In this document: one piece after another, positions 48,304 to 64,000 of the stretch
Layout of the letters: each line of letters opens with the position of its first letter
Position numbering within the stretch: position 1 is the stretch's first letter
NCBI GenBank assembly: GCA_035578905.1
Contig: JAQJVL010000003.1
Span: 8,454,509-8,518,508 of the forward strand
Direction of reading: 5' to 3'
From: Stictocephala bisonia
Lineage: Eukaryota > Arthropoda > Insecta > Hemiptera > Membracidae
Length of the DNA: 64,000 nt
The notes under the pieces: generated by a model
What the model was told of the DNA's origin: nothing
Database searches by the model: none
The model's input: the letters and a program-made list of their open reading frames with translations, nothing else
Position numbers and translations under genes: made by a program

Positions 48304-48752
48304 TGCTGGTGGTGGCGTAGTGTTAAAACCAAGCTACTTGGGGACAAAGTGTTACGGAGATTGTAGGCAATAGGCTCTATACTCAGTCCTCTTTACACCA
48401 ACATGGCGTCTGCTCAATGGTTACCATCGGCTTGGACATTACTAGAGAAGTTTGGGGTGTCCATGTTGGTTGGTTGTCAAAGTCTGGATGTTGATTACGG
48501 AAGAGAACTGAGTATAAAGATTGCCAATTAGATTAAACTGAAACAAATACTTCATGGTTTGGATTCCACATAAATTTATAGGTACCTTATTTGCCCTGAC
48601 TACTGGGCTATCAATAAATGGCCCTTTCTGAGGAACAGCCGACCTGGGTTACAGTCGACAACATGACTACACTCGTTTACAGACAGTCATCATTTTCATT
48701 AGCCCTTTATAACTGTCCATATCTCTAAAATCTGCATCTTATAAATGAATGC
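48304..48752 (+). mobile_element. SINE-like repeat, copy C (long form)
   Basis: It aligns over its whole length to the reverse complement of 31046-31500. It starts ggtggtggcgtagtg and ends near an atctctaaaatctgcatctt tail. It is inverted relative to copy B, which lies only 230 bp away. Confidence 0.7.
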
Positions 48753-49348
48753 ATTACGCTCCAAATTAGCCTCCGAGTTGCACATCATTTGTTTATTTCT
48801 AAATCGGGTAACTTAAATTTATCCTTTAATTTGGTATTAAGCTTATTTATATTCAAACATAACCTATTCAGTTTTACTATGAGGTTTACAACAAATAAGA
48901 ACTTGAATAGTTTTTACACTACAAAAAATAACCAAAAGGTACATAGGACTGCTCTATAATTAATCAAATACAGTGGAGGAATAGTTAATATGAAACATTT
49001 TGTTTCTGTTATCTTTATGGTTCTGATAGCAGAGCAGTCACCATGAGAACTGATATTTTATCATAACTGAGTTGTATAAGCATCAGCTGTTGGGAATTAC
49101 CAACAAAATGTAAGGTCAAAATCCTCTGTATCATCAAGTATAGGGTAAACTGTGTTGATCTGTGTTTCAAAATTCTCTTTATCAGCATGTATCTGGTGAA
49201 CTGTATTGATATGTGTTTGACAACAAGAGAAACAAATGATTCCATTGCACATTGTTAGTGCACTGATATTTTGATTTAAAATAAGATTTTAAAACTTTGA
49301 AGTTAGTTGAAATTAAACAAGTCAAGATTGCAACAATAACATGACTTA

Positions 49349-50007
49349 AGGTGGGTTTACACGCAATGTTTTATTGTACGTCTTATCGTTCATATTAAAG
49401 GTATGTCAAAACATCCCTTTTCTTGTGTGTTCACACGGTAACGTCTTTTCTTACGTTTTAGCTGAGCTCAGTTCGGCCAACGTTTAGGTTATGTTTACAT
49501 TATAGTTCTAGAATGGAAGAAGAGCTTTTTTCTCAACTATTTACTCTTGTTCGTGTCTTTTATTATGGTCACTATAATCCTTGTTTTTTTTTATGCCACA
49601 AACAAGAAAATTCTTATACAGCTCAATAAAATCTGTAAGATATTAATGAGTACATAGTCGTAGGTCTGTTGACATAAATTTGGAAGACACTTTTAAAAAA
49701 GGAAACTAAATAACTTTGCTTTTTTAAATCGAAAATTTTAGCAACCAAATAGGATAGAAAAGTTAGTACTGTATGGTGATTTCTATTTCTGGCGTTATGT
49801 CAAACAAGAACAAGTTTTCACACCCTCCATCTTATCGTTGCAGTTTTCACAAAACAATGCTTGCCTCGTCAGTTTTTTATCCGTCTTTGGTCTTCATTCC
49901 GTTTCGACAAAACGTACCTTTTGCTGTATACACGCTACGTTTTAGCTGATAGGATTTGTCCTTGCCAACTAAACGTACAATAAGACGTTGCGTGTAAACA
50001 ACCCCCT
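49349..50007. mobile_element. PIF/Harbinger-type MITE with TTA target duplication
   Basis: Ends AGGTGGGTTTACACGCAATG and, reversed, AGGGGGTTGTTTACACGCAA, flanked by TTA (49346-49348, 50008-50010). The motif ttattgtacg-tctta also recurs inverted inside both ends. It is non-coding and 659 bp long. It could be mobilised by a HARBI1-type transposase such as the one whose scrap lies at 31555. Confidence 0.75.
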
Positions 50008-50010
50008 TTA

Positions 50011-54009
<3,999 letters not shown>

Positions 54010-54660
54010 TAACAAACATTGTTTTCCATTCAGCGTGGGTGAATTCTTGGTTTCCATTCAAGGCTGCAGACAAGCTATGATGTTTCTCTGCTGATGCAGT
54101 TAAACACAAAACTGTCTGTAGACAGACCTTCTCTGCCAAGGTCATGCTCATTATGCTAATTGTAATGGCTCATATGTATGCCTAATGCCGGAACTGGGAA
54201 CTGAAGTACCGCGGAAGAACTGTGTTAGATTATTATGCTTTGCTCACCTATTATGTTTGTATATGAGTATTACAGTGCTTGATAATAGTTATTGTTTTTA
54301 CTTACTACGGGAGGTTTTCTTTATAACAAAAACTATTGAAAAAATAAAAAACTTGTACCCTGAAACCAATTAATATTGAATTGACGACATGACATAAAAT
54401 ACTCTTCAAACCAATTGTATAATTTTATTAATCTGTCAAATTTTCTATAAAATGTGCATTGAATTGTGTCAAATTTGACACAGTTTAGCTGAATTTTACA
54501 GCTTTAGGACATTGCTTGGATTTTTAGCAAAAAATTAGATAATTTTAAGAATTTTATTATTCTTATTAACTTAATTCATAAATCTTAATAATAAGAATAG
54601 ATAAAAGTATTTTAAGAGCAATAGCATGCAATTTAGAAATCTGTTCAAAAAAAACTATAT

Positions 54661-57600
54661 GGGTCATTCTTCAGAAATGGGTATATTACGATTACAAAAT
54701 TTTAAAATATAAAAATTGAAAAATAAAATATTTTTTTCTTCTAAGCTATGCAAAATGTATACTTATTCACTAATGGTTCTATTCAATATATTTTAGTTTA
54801 ATTTAAAATGTGAGTTCAAAGTATAGTTGGTAATGGAGTTGAGGTTGCTGTAACGGAGTTGAGACTAATGAGTTAAGAATATGCTTTTAATTATAGAACA
54901 TTTTGAAAAACTTTGTCAAAACAAAACAGGTACTTAATTAATCTTATGCTTTGGAACATTATAACCATCTATTAAATAGCTAAACTGTGAAAAATGTAAA
55001 TAGCAATACTACAAAACAAATCTACAGCATAAGTGTTTTATTGAAACCTTGAGAAGCCTAAACATATATTAAATTTCAAAAAGTTTTAAAATAACTTAAA
55101 TTTTCAAAATAATTTGATTCTTTTAAGTCAATAAAATTAATGGTTTCTATTGTCTAATATAGGCTGTTTCAGTACACAAACAATATCACTCTTATCAACA
55201 ATAGAAATTTCTTCAATCATTGGGAACACAAATTTACTATCAGATGTTTTTCTAAAAAGCTTAACAAAGTATTCCCCAACAAAATCATTTGTCAAGATGA
55301 GCTCTATCTAATGCTTTCTACTTTTTTTACCCACAAAGCGAACAATAACATAATCATTTATTCTTAACTTATCATTGGCAATGTGACCGCTGAGTTGAGA
55401 TATGTCACCGCCTTCATCTTCACAACTATATACGAAGAGTAAGGATCTTCTGGAGTCTCTTCAGAACTGAAAATTTATTAAGGAAAATTTGATTCTAAAT
55501 GGGTTTTATATTTAAATGATTTAAGAATGGTTTTATGTAATAAAGGCTATGTTGCATATTCAATGTACATAACAATAATATTTTTAAATGTTTAATGAAC
55601 TAATTAGTATTAACATTGGATAGAGAAAATTTGATGATAAAAGATACTTTCTTGTGGTAGATGAATTTCCCCAAGATCATAGTGAGGGCAGGCTAATTCA
55701 GTACATTTTATACAGCTCAAAGATCTTGCTTTTTGTTGTGATGTACAAATTACGTGATGTACTTTCAAAGTTCCCACAAAATTATTAATTTCTGGAATTT
55801 CATCAAAATGTACAATATGTTCTTCTTCAATAGGAATAGTAGTTATTTCTGGCCATGATTTCTGAAGTTCATACAAAAATGATGCAAAACTAGATACATC
55901 GGTTCCATGCGCCACAATAGCATTCATTTTCAGGCAACCTTCGATACGATCTGCTGCTCCTTTACCATGACCAGCTTCAGAATAATGCCAGTGGATTGCG
56001 TGACCTTGAAACATTTTGGAAATCTGTGTTTTTATTAAAAAAGAGCATCTTTTTGTTTCAGTACTGTGTTGTTACACTGTCACTCAAAAAAAGAACTTCA
56101 TCAAGGGCTGGGTTAATTTGTTTAACATATTTTGCTATGGGTTTTAAGTGCACACAAATGGCAGATGGATCATGCCTAAGATTGTCTGTAACTGCACAAA
56201 AACACGTAGACTTCATGGTTTTAGAATTGTTACAAGTAATAGATGACTACAGTATGCAAAAATATCTGAGGTTTTGAGCCCTCAAAATGAGCAGATTAGA
56301 TTTCTCTTCCATATTTACGAGCGTAATTCTCTGAGATATCCATATGGATGAGAACTTGTTGAGAGGTAAGGTTATCTTTGTCCTTGAGAGGTAAGGTTAT
56401 ATGTCCTTTATTATTGCATACTGATGTCGGATGTTGTTGTAATGAAACATGAATTTAAATATTGACTTCTCGAGTTTTGCAAAAGCTCCTTTATTGGTGC
56501 TTAAAACAGTTTCCTTAATATTCTTACGAATAGGTTTTTTTTTTACCTTTCACAGTAGTATTAGTTGTTTTAGACGTCCAATGCTCAAAACTTATTTTAT
56601 TCTCTGCCTCACAAGAAAGCATCATAATTTTTTTATGCTCACAGTCTTTACAATCCCTTTTTAAACATTGTTTCTTTAAATTTTCATTGTCACAGCATAT
56701 AGACATACAGACTGGTTTAGGAGAATTTTCTTTGATTACTTTGTTGTGATACAGTTTTGATACAAGAAGATTCATATTCTCATGTATTGTATATAGACAT
56801 TTGTCCCTATCAGTAACTTTGGCTTAACTATTCCAGAAGGGATGAAGTTTACAAAATGTTGCATAGCTTAACTTCAATGGGCTTTCCGAAGAAAATAGTT
56901 TAAAAAGATTGAATAAGGAATCATTTAGATACCGCGTTTGCATTTTAATTTGTTTGAAAGTGACTGTGCCTTTTTACCCGGACACATATGACTGTATTCG
57001 TCTTTTTCTAAAAACTTTTTAGTAAAATTTTTAGTTTTTTTATATCGCTTTAGTCTTTGTACATTGTAGGCAGCTCTATTTTTGACTACATTCCGTATCT
57101 TAAGAGAAAATTGCTTGCCTACTTGAGACACAAGTCTATATTTTTTTACCACTTTCCCTGCTACACAAACAATAATTTTTTTGAATTTGTTTTTATCATT
57201 GAAGTTCTCTTTTAATTGTTTAATTACAACTTCTCCATATAACAGTTTCTTTTAATAGCAGGTGAAACCTTTTGGCCTCTTGCAAATTGTTCTACATTCT
57301 TCACTGGGGTGTCTAGTTTAGATTTTGTCGTCTTTGAGATTTTTTTTGTATTTTTCGATTTTTTTATGAGCCTTTGCCCGCTTTTCTTCTAATATTTAAA
57401 TTTTGTTTCTCATTTCTCGTCTATTCTTTCTTCTCTTATTTCTGTACATAACTTCCCTGCTTGATGAAGGTGCAGGACCTGGTAACTCTATATTATTTGG
57501 ACTGGGGGGAGGAGTGTTTTCTAGGGCAGTTCTGTCTTTCTCCATTTATTTTTTTCTCTTTAAATCGTATGACTTCTTATTGTGCTTTCTCCAATATTTT

Positions 57601-58655
57601 CTAACTGTCCTTTGATTTCGAGGGCTCATTTCTTGAATGGTTTTTATTTTACCTGCTTTTTTTCTTTCATGGTATCTTCCCCTTTCCTTTTGTTTAGCTT
57701 CCTCATATATAGCTGGGTCTGCTTTTATAGCTTCCCTAAGCTTCCTCATAGATTCTTTTTTTTGTCATTGTTTCTTTTTTTGGTCCTTGTCTAAGTATTT
57801 TTACTGGAGTTTTATCCTTTGTTTTCTTTTTCATGGAATCAGCTGTAATTAAAACAACATTGTTACTTAATACCATAGTGTGATAAACCTAGATTGTAAA
57901 CAGCTTGAAATGCGGCCTTGCAACCTGGCTTGTAAATCTTTAATACGTATTCTGTTATCTTTGTAAAAAAATATAGACTTATACAAAATTAAAGATTTAT
58001 CAATTTTTTTTTAATGTTTGACTTCACATGTTTTATTTGCATCGTTATAAATAAAATATGAAGGGATTGTAGGGACCTTCTAATAAACATTTAAAAACAA
58101 AATTGCATTTTAATTAAATCTATTTTTAGGGTAATAGATACTGAATATTTAAAACATAAAAAATTATTTATTTTCATGCACCGTGTAGAGTTTTGTATTT
58201 GTTATAGTTATTAACATAAACTATTATCAATTAACTCTCAACTCCGTAAATCACTAGGGTAACAGAGTTGAGGATTTTAACATATTTTGACTGAATTATA
58301 ACAAACATTTATAATAAAAATTTGGCTTTTTCAAATTATTAAAAAAAATAATTTCCATGAAATGAATCAAGAAAAGATGTTTTTATTAGTTAGCTTAGAA
58401 CCAAGATGTTATTATTATTTTCATCCCTTTTCATTGGGAGAAACATGAATATTTGCTATTGGGACATTCACGGAGTTGAGATATAGGACCAAATGGAGAT
58501 TTAGTCTAATTGATAGTATTTATTTTTTTTAGCAGTATAACTAAATACATATACTTCTACTAATTAGATTTACAATGTTTTAAAAGATGATTTGTAAAAA
58601 AATAAAATAAATATAAAGCTGGGACTCAAATATCCCCTTTTATGGAGAATGACCC
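54661..58655 (-). mobile_element. 4.0-kb DNA transposon, family uncertain (Sola-like?)
   Basis: Left end gggtcattcttcagaaatgg and reversed right end gggtcattctccataaaagg continue with gtatatt/gatattt, a terminal inverted repeat of about 28 bp. The 4-mer atat flanks both sides (54657-54660, 58656-58659). Both subterminal regions repeat ggagttgag/aactccgt (54835-54866 and about 58230-58480), probable transposase-binding sites. The minus-strand ORF between them is described separately. A 4-bp target duplication is reported for Sola elements, so I suggest that superfamily only as a hypothesis. Confidence 0.8.
55610..57840 (-). pseudogene. Transposase-like protein of the 4.0-kb transposon (frameshifted)
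   Basis: The order on the minus strand: basic N-terminus with RYHERKKAGKIKTIQEMSPR and RTVRKYWRKHNKK (57546-57749); Lys-rich VVKKYRLVSQVGKQFSLKIR (56925-57152); a Cys-rich segment CMSICC...CLKRDCKDCEHKK (56524-56775); FMFHYNNIRHQYAIIKD; HMDISENYARKYGREI with SAHFEG; DPSAICVHLKP; EVLFLSDSVTTQY; and AGHGKGAADRIEG (55610-56014). The HxDxSENY, SDxxxxQY and HGKGxxDxIG blocks, with spaced acidic residues, match an RNase-H-like DDE transposase family I have seen in many metazoan genomes without a firm name. At least three frameshifts and several stops make it inactive. Confidence 0.7.
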
Positions 58656-58660
58656 ATATA

Positions 58661-59169
58661 CATTATCTATTTGATTATATTTATTATACATCTTAAATGT
58701 ATCCCAATGTTTTGGAAAGAAATATAACTATTTTTAATAAATGTTACTAATACATTTTGTTGCTTTAGTACTTTTAAAAGTAAGACATCTATTTAAGTTG
58801 TTTATTGATAAAAATGAATTATAACGAAACAAAAATCTTACGACATTTGAGGTTTTTCTAATGAACATAGAAGACGTTTTTTCAAAAACTTTTGTATATT
58901 AAATTTTTTTTAGTAGTAGATAATTATGAAATATTTTATACTATTGTTATGTAGTATTAGTATCGTATCAATGACAATGTTATATTACTGCATTGTCATC
59001 CAGTACTGAGCTGTGTACAAAATGTTAGATATCTAGTATCAGGAAAAAAGTTACTTATAAAAAATATAAATAAATAAATGAGCCTTTTGACCTATGGGAA
59101 ATCACATATTTCACATATTAGTCACATGCTAGGTGCCTGGGGTCTGTGTTTAGCTTCTTTTTATTGAAG
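58661..59169. other. AT-rich spacer between two transposons
   Basis: No coding region or repeat was recognised. Confidence 0.5.
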
Positions 59170-59171
59170 TA

Positions 59172-59820
59172 CAGTAGAACCTCGCTTAACCAGCATATAC
59201 AGGCCGTGATGACATCGGATAAGTGAACATGTCAGATAATAGGGAATTGCAATAAAAATGCTAATTTTTGTTTAACTAAGTACTTTAATGCATTTTACTA
59301 AGAATACACACTTTAGTACTGTTTTATTTTGGGTTATAGAACACTAAATAAAACTGATAACAGTGAGAAATATAATGCAATAACATTTCAGTAGAGTATA
59401 ATGTATAAGTTGCAAAATACAGTGTTATTTAACAATACCTAAAATTTAAGGTAAACAAACAAAATGTGCTAAATATAAAATTATGAATACACGAGTCTAC
59501 AAATACACTTCTTATGCTCACATGGTACAGCCCGCGGTAAAATTGAACATAAGGTCGTATAGTAAGCAGTAAAATTACTGTATCTGCTCATTCAAACATA
59601 CAGTTGCTGACCAGTTACTTATTGCTGTATTGCATTGTTACGTAATACAGTACATGTACTACACAATCAAATTCTGTAAAAAATTAATCTATTTTCGTTG
59701 TAGAAAAGTCAGTTCCGGTCTCGGAAAATCAGACGTTTTTTACGGTGGTGATTTTGAGACAGGTATGTCGGTTGAAACAGAATGTCGAATAACAGCATAT
59801 TGGATAACGAGGCTCTACTG
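59172..59820. mobile_element. Pogo/Tigger-like MITE with TA target duplication
   Basis: Ends CAGTAGAACCTCGCTTAACC and, reversed, CAGTAGAGCCTCGTTATCC. TA at 59170-59171 and 59821-59822. It is related to the element at 3280-4400. It is 649 bp long with no transposase. Confidence 0.75.
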
Positions 59821-60553
59821 TAGTTTAAAAAGTACAGTTCTATAAATTTTTTTGGTCATAAATGATTTATTTCGTAAGCCATGGTAAAAACTGAATGAAT
59901 GAATGAAAGAAAGTTTATTGTTTCAAAAATTACGAACATTTTGAGATGTATAGTTTAAATTAAGTGCAAATAAAACAAACATACCTTATATACATAATAT
60001 ATTGAAAAATAATAGTTATAACTAATAATTCTTTAAAATTAAATTCTTATCTTCCTATCAATATTAAAATATTAACAAACTCAAAATAACAGAGTGTATA
60101 TAGTCTAAGGAACAATACACCTAGGTTGAAACCTGTAGGGGAAATCACGATTTTGCTCATTTTATAAAATCGGAGAAGGATAAATGGTCAGCCAGACATA
60201 AACTTCTTTCTATTGCAAAACTATGTTAAATTGAAAAAAAACAAGGGCGAAACAAAATCTGACATTTTTGATAGATTTAATTGTAGGTATCTATTTTATG
60301 AAAACCTAAATAAACTGTTCCTCCATCTGTTCGATATGACCTATCTTTCTAAGGCCTTACATTAGACCCATATTTTTTGTGTAGAGTTTCAGCAAACGAG
60401 TAATTACGTCTTACTGTCTGCCCTACTATCAGCAACTTTTTTTAATTCTTAACAACTTTGTTAACTTGATACAATCATGTGATGATCACAAGAATCAGAC
60501 ATTTTGAGTGGTCCGAGAGGTGTCCAACTCCAAGTGTGATAGTGCTAGTAGGG

Positions 60554-60736
60554 TCAGCGGGTGTAAAGTCTGCGTGGCGTCAGAGGTCTTACCACTGATA
60601 CCACTTTATTAAATGTGCCGCTAGCAAGGTTTCTTGCGTAGTAGCTAGCTTCCTCATCGGTGCATAATGCCACCCAATGGTTTGGACACGGTCTACACAC
60701 ACCCTCATATTCAGGATAACTGTGAGGGTGATTCAC
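60554..60736 (-). CDS. Coding-like island, unidentified
   Basis: A 60-codon minus frame with normal amino-acid composition (NHPHSYPEYEGVCRPC, PNHWVALCTDEEASYYARN, RPLTPRRLYTR-stop) sits in an island clearly richer in G+C than the flanks. Four Cys residues fall in the first half. I recognise no family. It could be an exon of a nested gene, a retroposed fragment or a TE piece. Confidence 0.3.
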   Translation of the reverse strand: MNHPHSYPEYEGVCRPCPNHWVALCTDEEASYYARNLASGTFNKVVSVVRPLTPRRLYTR

Positions 60737-61435
60737 ACTTTCAGTATGTTGAAGTGAGTACTCATTAATATTTCATTTTTTTAGTTTGAATTGATCTAAA
60801 GTACTGAACAATTTAGTTGTATAAAGGTGATATAAACATAATATACTGTAGGTAGGGTAAATTATGTTAATAAAGTAATACAATACTTATTTGCTAAGCT
60901 TCAAAATAATTCTTTTGATTTTAAGACAGAAACACGTATTAACTTGTAAAACAGGAATATTAATCATCAGGCGATAAGATTATATTACTCTTTTGTGGCT
61001 GATTTCTCTAGATATTAGAAATTATACAACCAATGAGCATTTATACATACATTATTTTGGTTTTAATAAGTTAATTGTTATTTTAAAAAATTTTTGTTTT
61101 ACGTATTTATACATTTAATTCCTTAAGTGAGTCAGTCTCCACAGAATTCTCAAGCTAGGGAGAAGACAAGTTAACTTGATTAGATTCATTTTGAACCTTA
61201 AGGGCAAGGAACGAGGGATATCAGAACTAAAAAAAAATTCCTTCGGCGACAAAAAGATCCATTGATTTTCTATCACTGCAGTGATTTTATTATACCAAAT
61301 ACTGAGGTTTCATGATTGCAGCGAGTCAAACCTACTATCAACAGGCATTACCGAGGCCAAAGGTCGAGATGATAAGAATGTAGGGTCTGGCAGGGTTTGC
61401 ACACAAGGTGTGCAGTTTTGCTTAATATACTGTAA

Positions 61436-61876
61436 ATGCATTGTTATTGGTTTTTATGGCAAATGTGGGTAAATTTGTGTATAATTATAATTATTGTGAT
61501 AGCAAATTTGATATTCAAAACTATTGGCAAATTAAATAAGAATGAGTTTGTTTGCATCTTAGTTAGGATTAATTTCTTGAAATCTAGACCTACCATCTAC
61601 ATTATTTGTAAGCCTATTAAAATTACCGGTTGTCTACTGACAGCATTTATTTCATTTGTGTATGCTCTGTCTACACTAAACAACAACAAAATTGTTTTCG
61701 AATTCAAATCACTTGAGGAAGAGGATAAAAATAGAACCAACTCAAATTCTAATGTTTGTTGTTATTTTAACTTCATAAAAACCCTAATTAATCTGAAATT
61801 GGTTTATATATCTTTTCTTCCCCATAAGGTCCATTGGTATTCTGAATTTACTAGTTGTAAATTGAGCACAAGTTAA
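61436..61876 (+). CDS. 146-codon ORF, unidentified
   Basis: This is the second-longest open frame in the right third excluding repeats. It starts with a hydrophobic segment (residues 11-27, Val/Leu/Ile-rich) and contains a more polar stretch FEFKSLEEEDKNRTNSNS. In DNA this AT-rich a frame of this length is uncommon but possible by chance. No start-site or splice evidence supports it. Confidence 0.25.
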   Translation: MHCYWFLWQMWVNLCIIIIIVIANLIFKTIGKLNKNEFVCILVRINFLKSRPTIYIICKPIKITGCLLTAFISFVYALSTLNNNKIVFEFKSLEEEDKNRTNSNSNVCCYFNFIKTLINLKLVYISFLPHKVHWYSEFTSCKLSTS

Positions 61877-62021
61877 AACTATTTTGTATTGGACTTGTCA
61901 ATCAGTGTAGTAACCTTATTTCATTAAAATAACAAATAAGAATTTAGTTTTATGTAACCCTTTAATGTAATAATGTGCAAGCTACTAATTATAGATTTGA
62001 TTTTTATGTTGATATCGCAGA

Positions 62022-62254
62022 GAAAACAAATAACAGATACTGCTGACAGACTGTTTAACATGCTGACAAGTCAAGCATATGTTTTACACTGCCCTACTTC
62101 ACAATTAGACAAATTTTATGTGTTTCAGCCAGAGAAAGAAATACAAAACTTAGAACAGTTAGCAAACTTCTATCATAACCTAAGAATTGCATTAAAATCA
62201 CAATTTCTTATCTTACCTGTCTATTCTTCAAATTGGGATAAAAAATGTGATTGA
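62022..62254 (+). CDS. Coding-like block with acceptor site, possible terminal exon
   Basis: After tgatatcgcag the plus frame reads RKQITDTADRLFNMLTSQAY, then LDKFYVFQPEKEIQNLEQLA and NFYHNLRIALKSQFLILPV before a TGA at 62252-62254. The amphipathic, Leu-rich composition looks like real protein, and the AG acceptor and stop would fit a last exon. It may belong to the gene starting at 41224, but the intervening exons were not found. A reasonable donor is absent, consistent with a terminal exon. Confidence 0.4.
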
Positions 62255-62725
62255 ACATATATAATCAGTTCTCTTGCAAAAAAACATATTTTCAGTTGTT
62301 TGCATATGAACTTATGTATAAATTAATCTTGATCAATAATTATTAATCATGCAAAAAGTAGCTTTTTTCTATGTTAAATGATTATATCACTAATAAGTTT
62401 TCTTTTTCATTTATCATTTTTGTTACTGTCTTAAATAGCCTTAATCATTTATGACCATGTTGGTAACTATTTATAGGAATATTATTTGAAAGTGCAATTT
62501 AAGACAGTGATGTAATTTAAATTATATGCAGTTTTCAATGCATCATTTTGTTCTAGAGACAATATGTTGACTAATAATTAGGTGGTTATTTTTCGTACTG
62601 AATTTTTAACTTATTTAATGTTCACTTGGACTACTTTTTAATTTAATTTTACCCAAAACAGTATTTTTACTTTGTTATACTTCATGTCAAACTTATTATA
62701 ACTTAGGGTAGTTAACACATTTCGA

Positions 62726-62890
62726 AAGGGATCAGCTGATAACCACCGGCTGTTCATTTGTCATTGAGCTATTAATTAATTATACTTTCTAAGGAGTAGT
62801 CGGCCTTAGTTTGTAACAATGACTATATTCGTTTATCTACACTCATTCAAAATCAATATTCACCCATATCTTGACAGTAAAATATGGGTC
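62726..62890 (+). mobile_element. SINE fragment, copy D
   Basis: It matches the body of copy B in opposite orientation: ggatcagctgataaNcaccg, gctgttcatttgtcattg and gtcggccttagtttgtaaca. The tRNA head is missing. Confidence 0.7.
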
Positions 62891-64000
62891 TTACTAATAA
62901 ATAAAAAATAGTTTATAATTTCAATGTGTCAGCCAGTAAAATATTTCATCAAAATTTTTTCAGTATTTATAGTATTAATAAATATTGAGAGTTCAAATTG
63001 TCTTTAAAAAGGTGTGCTTTGATGCAAGTAGTATATTTAAGCTGAGAGTCAGTACTTTGTCTTGAATACTGATTTGTAAATTTGACCTCCATATCTAAGT
63101 CACAACTCGTAAGATAACCTTTAAGAGGCACGGTTTTTAAACAATATTTTTCCTGGAACCAAAGTGATCTTTCTAATTCTTGTTTGGTTCTTATACAATA
63201 GAGAATTAAACTATATTATTGTGTCTACCTACTTTCATGAGAATATGAAATATATTTTCATGAGAATATGAAATATACTTTCATGAGAATATAAAGATGA
63301 AATTTAGTATTTTGCTCTCCATTTTGAACATATAAATTACCTGGAATGGTCCAGATAAGGAAAATTCTTATGAATATTGGGCTATGATAGTTGTTGCAAA
63401 AATCAGAGAAATTAATGTAGTGTAAAATAGTTTCTGCATTCTTTATCAAATTTAAAATCCAGCAAAATCTATTAACACATGTTATGCTATTGTTGTAGTA
63501 ACTGAGGAAATAGCAAATTTATATAACCAACTATTGTAAAGAAAACAGTTTATTCTAAGGCAAAAATACATTAAAATGTACTCCTTTCATCTATAAATAG
63601 TATCTAACCATGAACTATTATGTTAATACAATTATTATTTAATTTAATCAGATTATCAGGCCTAAAAATTAAAAATTGTTTAGGCCTACCTCTCTTATTA
63701 ATTTAATTTGTTACAATGAAATCTGCAAACAAAACATTGTTTATAAACACATATTAAATTGAACACAGTGTTGTAAGAAACATTTTATTGCTGGTCAAAT
63801 ATTTTGCTAGTTAACATTGCCAATTAAAAAAAAAAAAAAAATGAATGATAAACTGTGTAATTTAAACAGAAGATGAGTTACTCTCGATTTTAATATTGAA
63901 ACTGCCAAGAAAATCTATGTAAATCGATTAAACAGTGCAATGATAATGTCTGCTGAATTCAGCTGTTCTCTACCAACAGAGGTGCTAGTGGTTGTTGTAA
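62891..64000. other. AT-rich right edge
   Basis: A short tandem triplication of tttcatgagaatatgaaata occurs at about 63234-63292. No coding region was recognised. Confidence 0.45.

Overview
The window is AT-rich metazoan nuclear DNA. It has GT/AG introns of 1 to 5 kb, several microsatellites and a dense load of transposable elements (TEs). The TE mix (Penelope-like elements with GIY-YIG endonuclease, piggyBac, hAT, pogo-like, Harbinger, non-LTR elements, tRNA-derived SINEs) together with the SMC4 sequence suggests an arthropod, probably an insect. The order cannot be fixed from the sequence alone. No bacterial operon, CRISPR array, rRNA or functional tRNA gene is visible.

The one conserved cellular gene I can name is SMC4, the condensin ATPase subunit, on the minus strand. 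Nine coding exons run from 22026 down to 813 and give a continuous 527-residue N-terminal half: ATPase head with Walker A and Q-loop, then the first coiled coil. The remaining exons lie beyond the left edge. Its introns hold most of the TEs in the left third. Intron 7 has a pogo-like element that carries a 5'-truncated non-LTR insertion with a 14-bp target duplication, plus a small MITE. Intron 6 has a 2.3-kb hAT element with a perfect 8-bp target duplication and a Penelope-like element. Intron 5 has a 35-bp perfect foldback, a tRNA-derived SINE and a second Penelope-like element flanked by 84-bp inverted repeats. Intron 4 has another inverted-repeat element. Intron 1 holds a retrotransposon ORF relic.

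From 22 to 40 kb the window is intergenic and TE-rich. It holds two TTAA-flanked (piggyBac-type) MITEs, an array of about 3.5 diverged 127-143 bp repeats followed by a retroviral-type primer-binding site, a decayed non-LTR reverse transcriptase, a SINE, a Harbinger transposase scrap, and a fairly long non-LTR reverse transcriptase. Next comes a piggyBac transposase gene split by a 456-bp piece of that same non-LTR family (6-bp target duplication), then a third Penelope-like copy with a YIDD polymerase motif.

At 41224 a plus-strand coding exon opens what looks like a second cellular gene, with a possible small second exon at 45481. I do not recognise the product. A coding-like block at 62022-62254 may or may not belong to it. 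The 41-64 kb interval otherwise contains SINE copies, a Harbinger-type MITE, two pogo-like MITEs, a TATA/Inr promoter-like module, a compound microsatellite and a 4.0-kb DNA transposon (54661-58655). That transposon has near-identical termini, a 4-bp target duplication and a frameshifted transposase-like ORF of a family I cannot name with certainty. It is the most interesting single object in the window.
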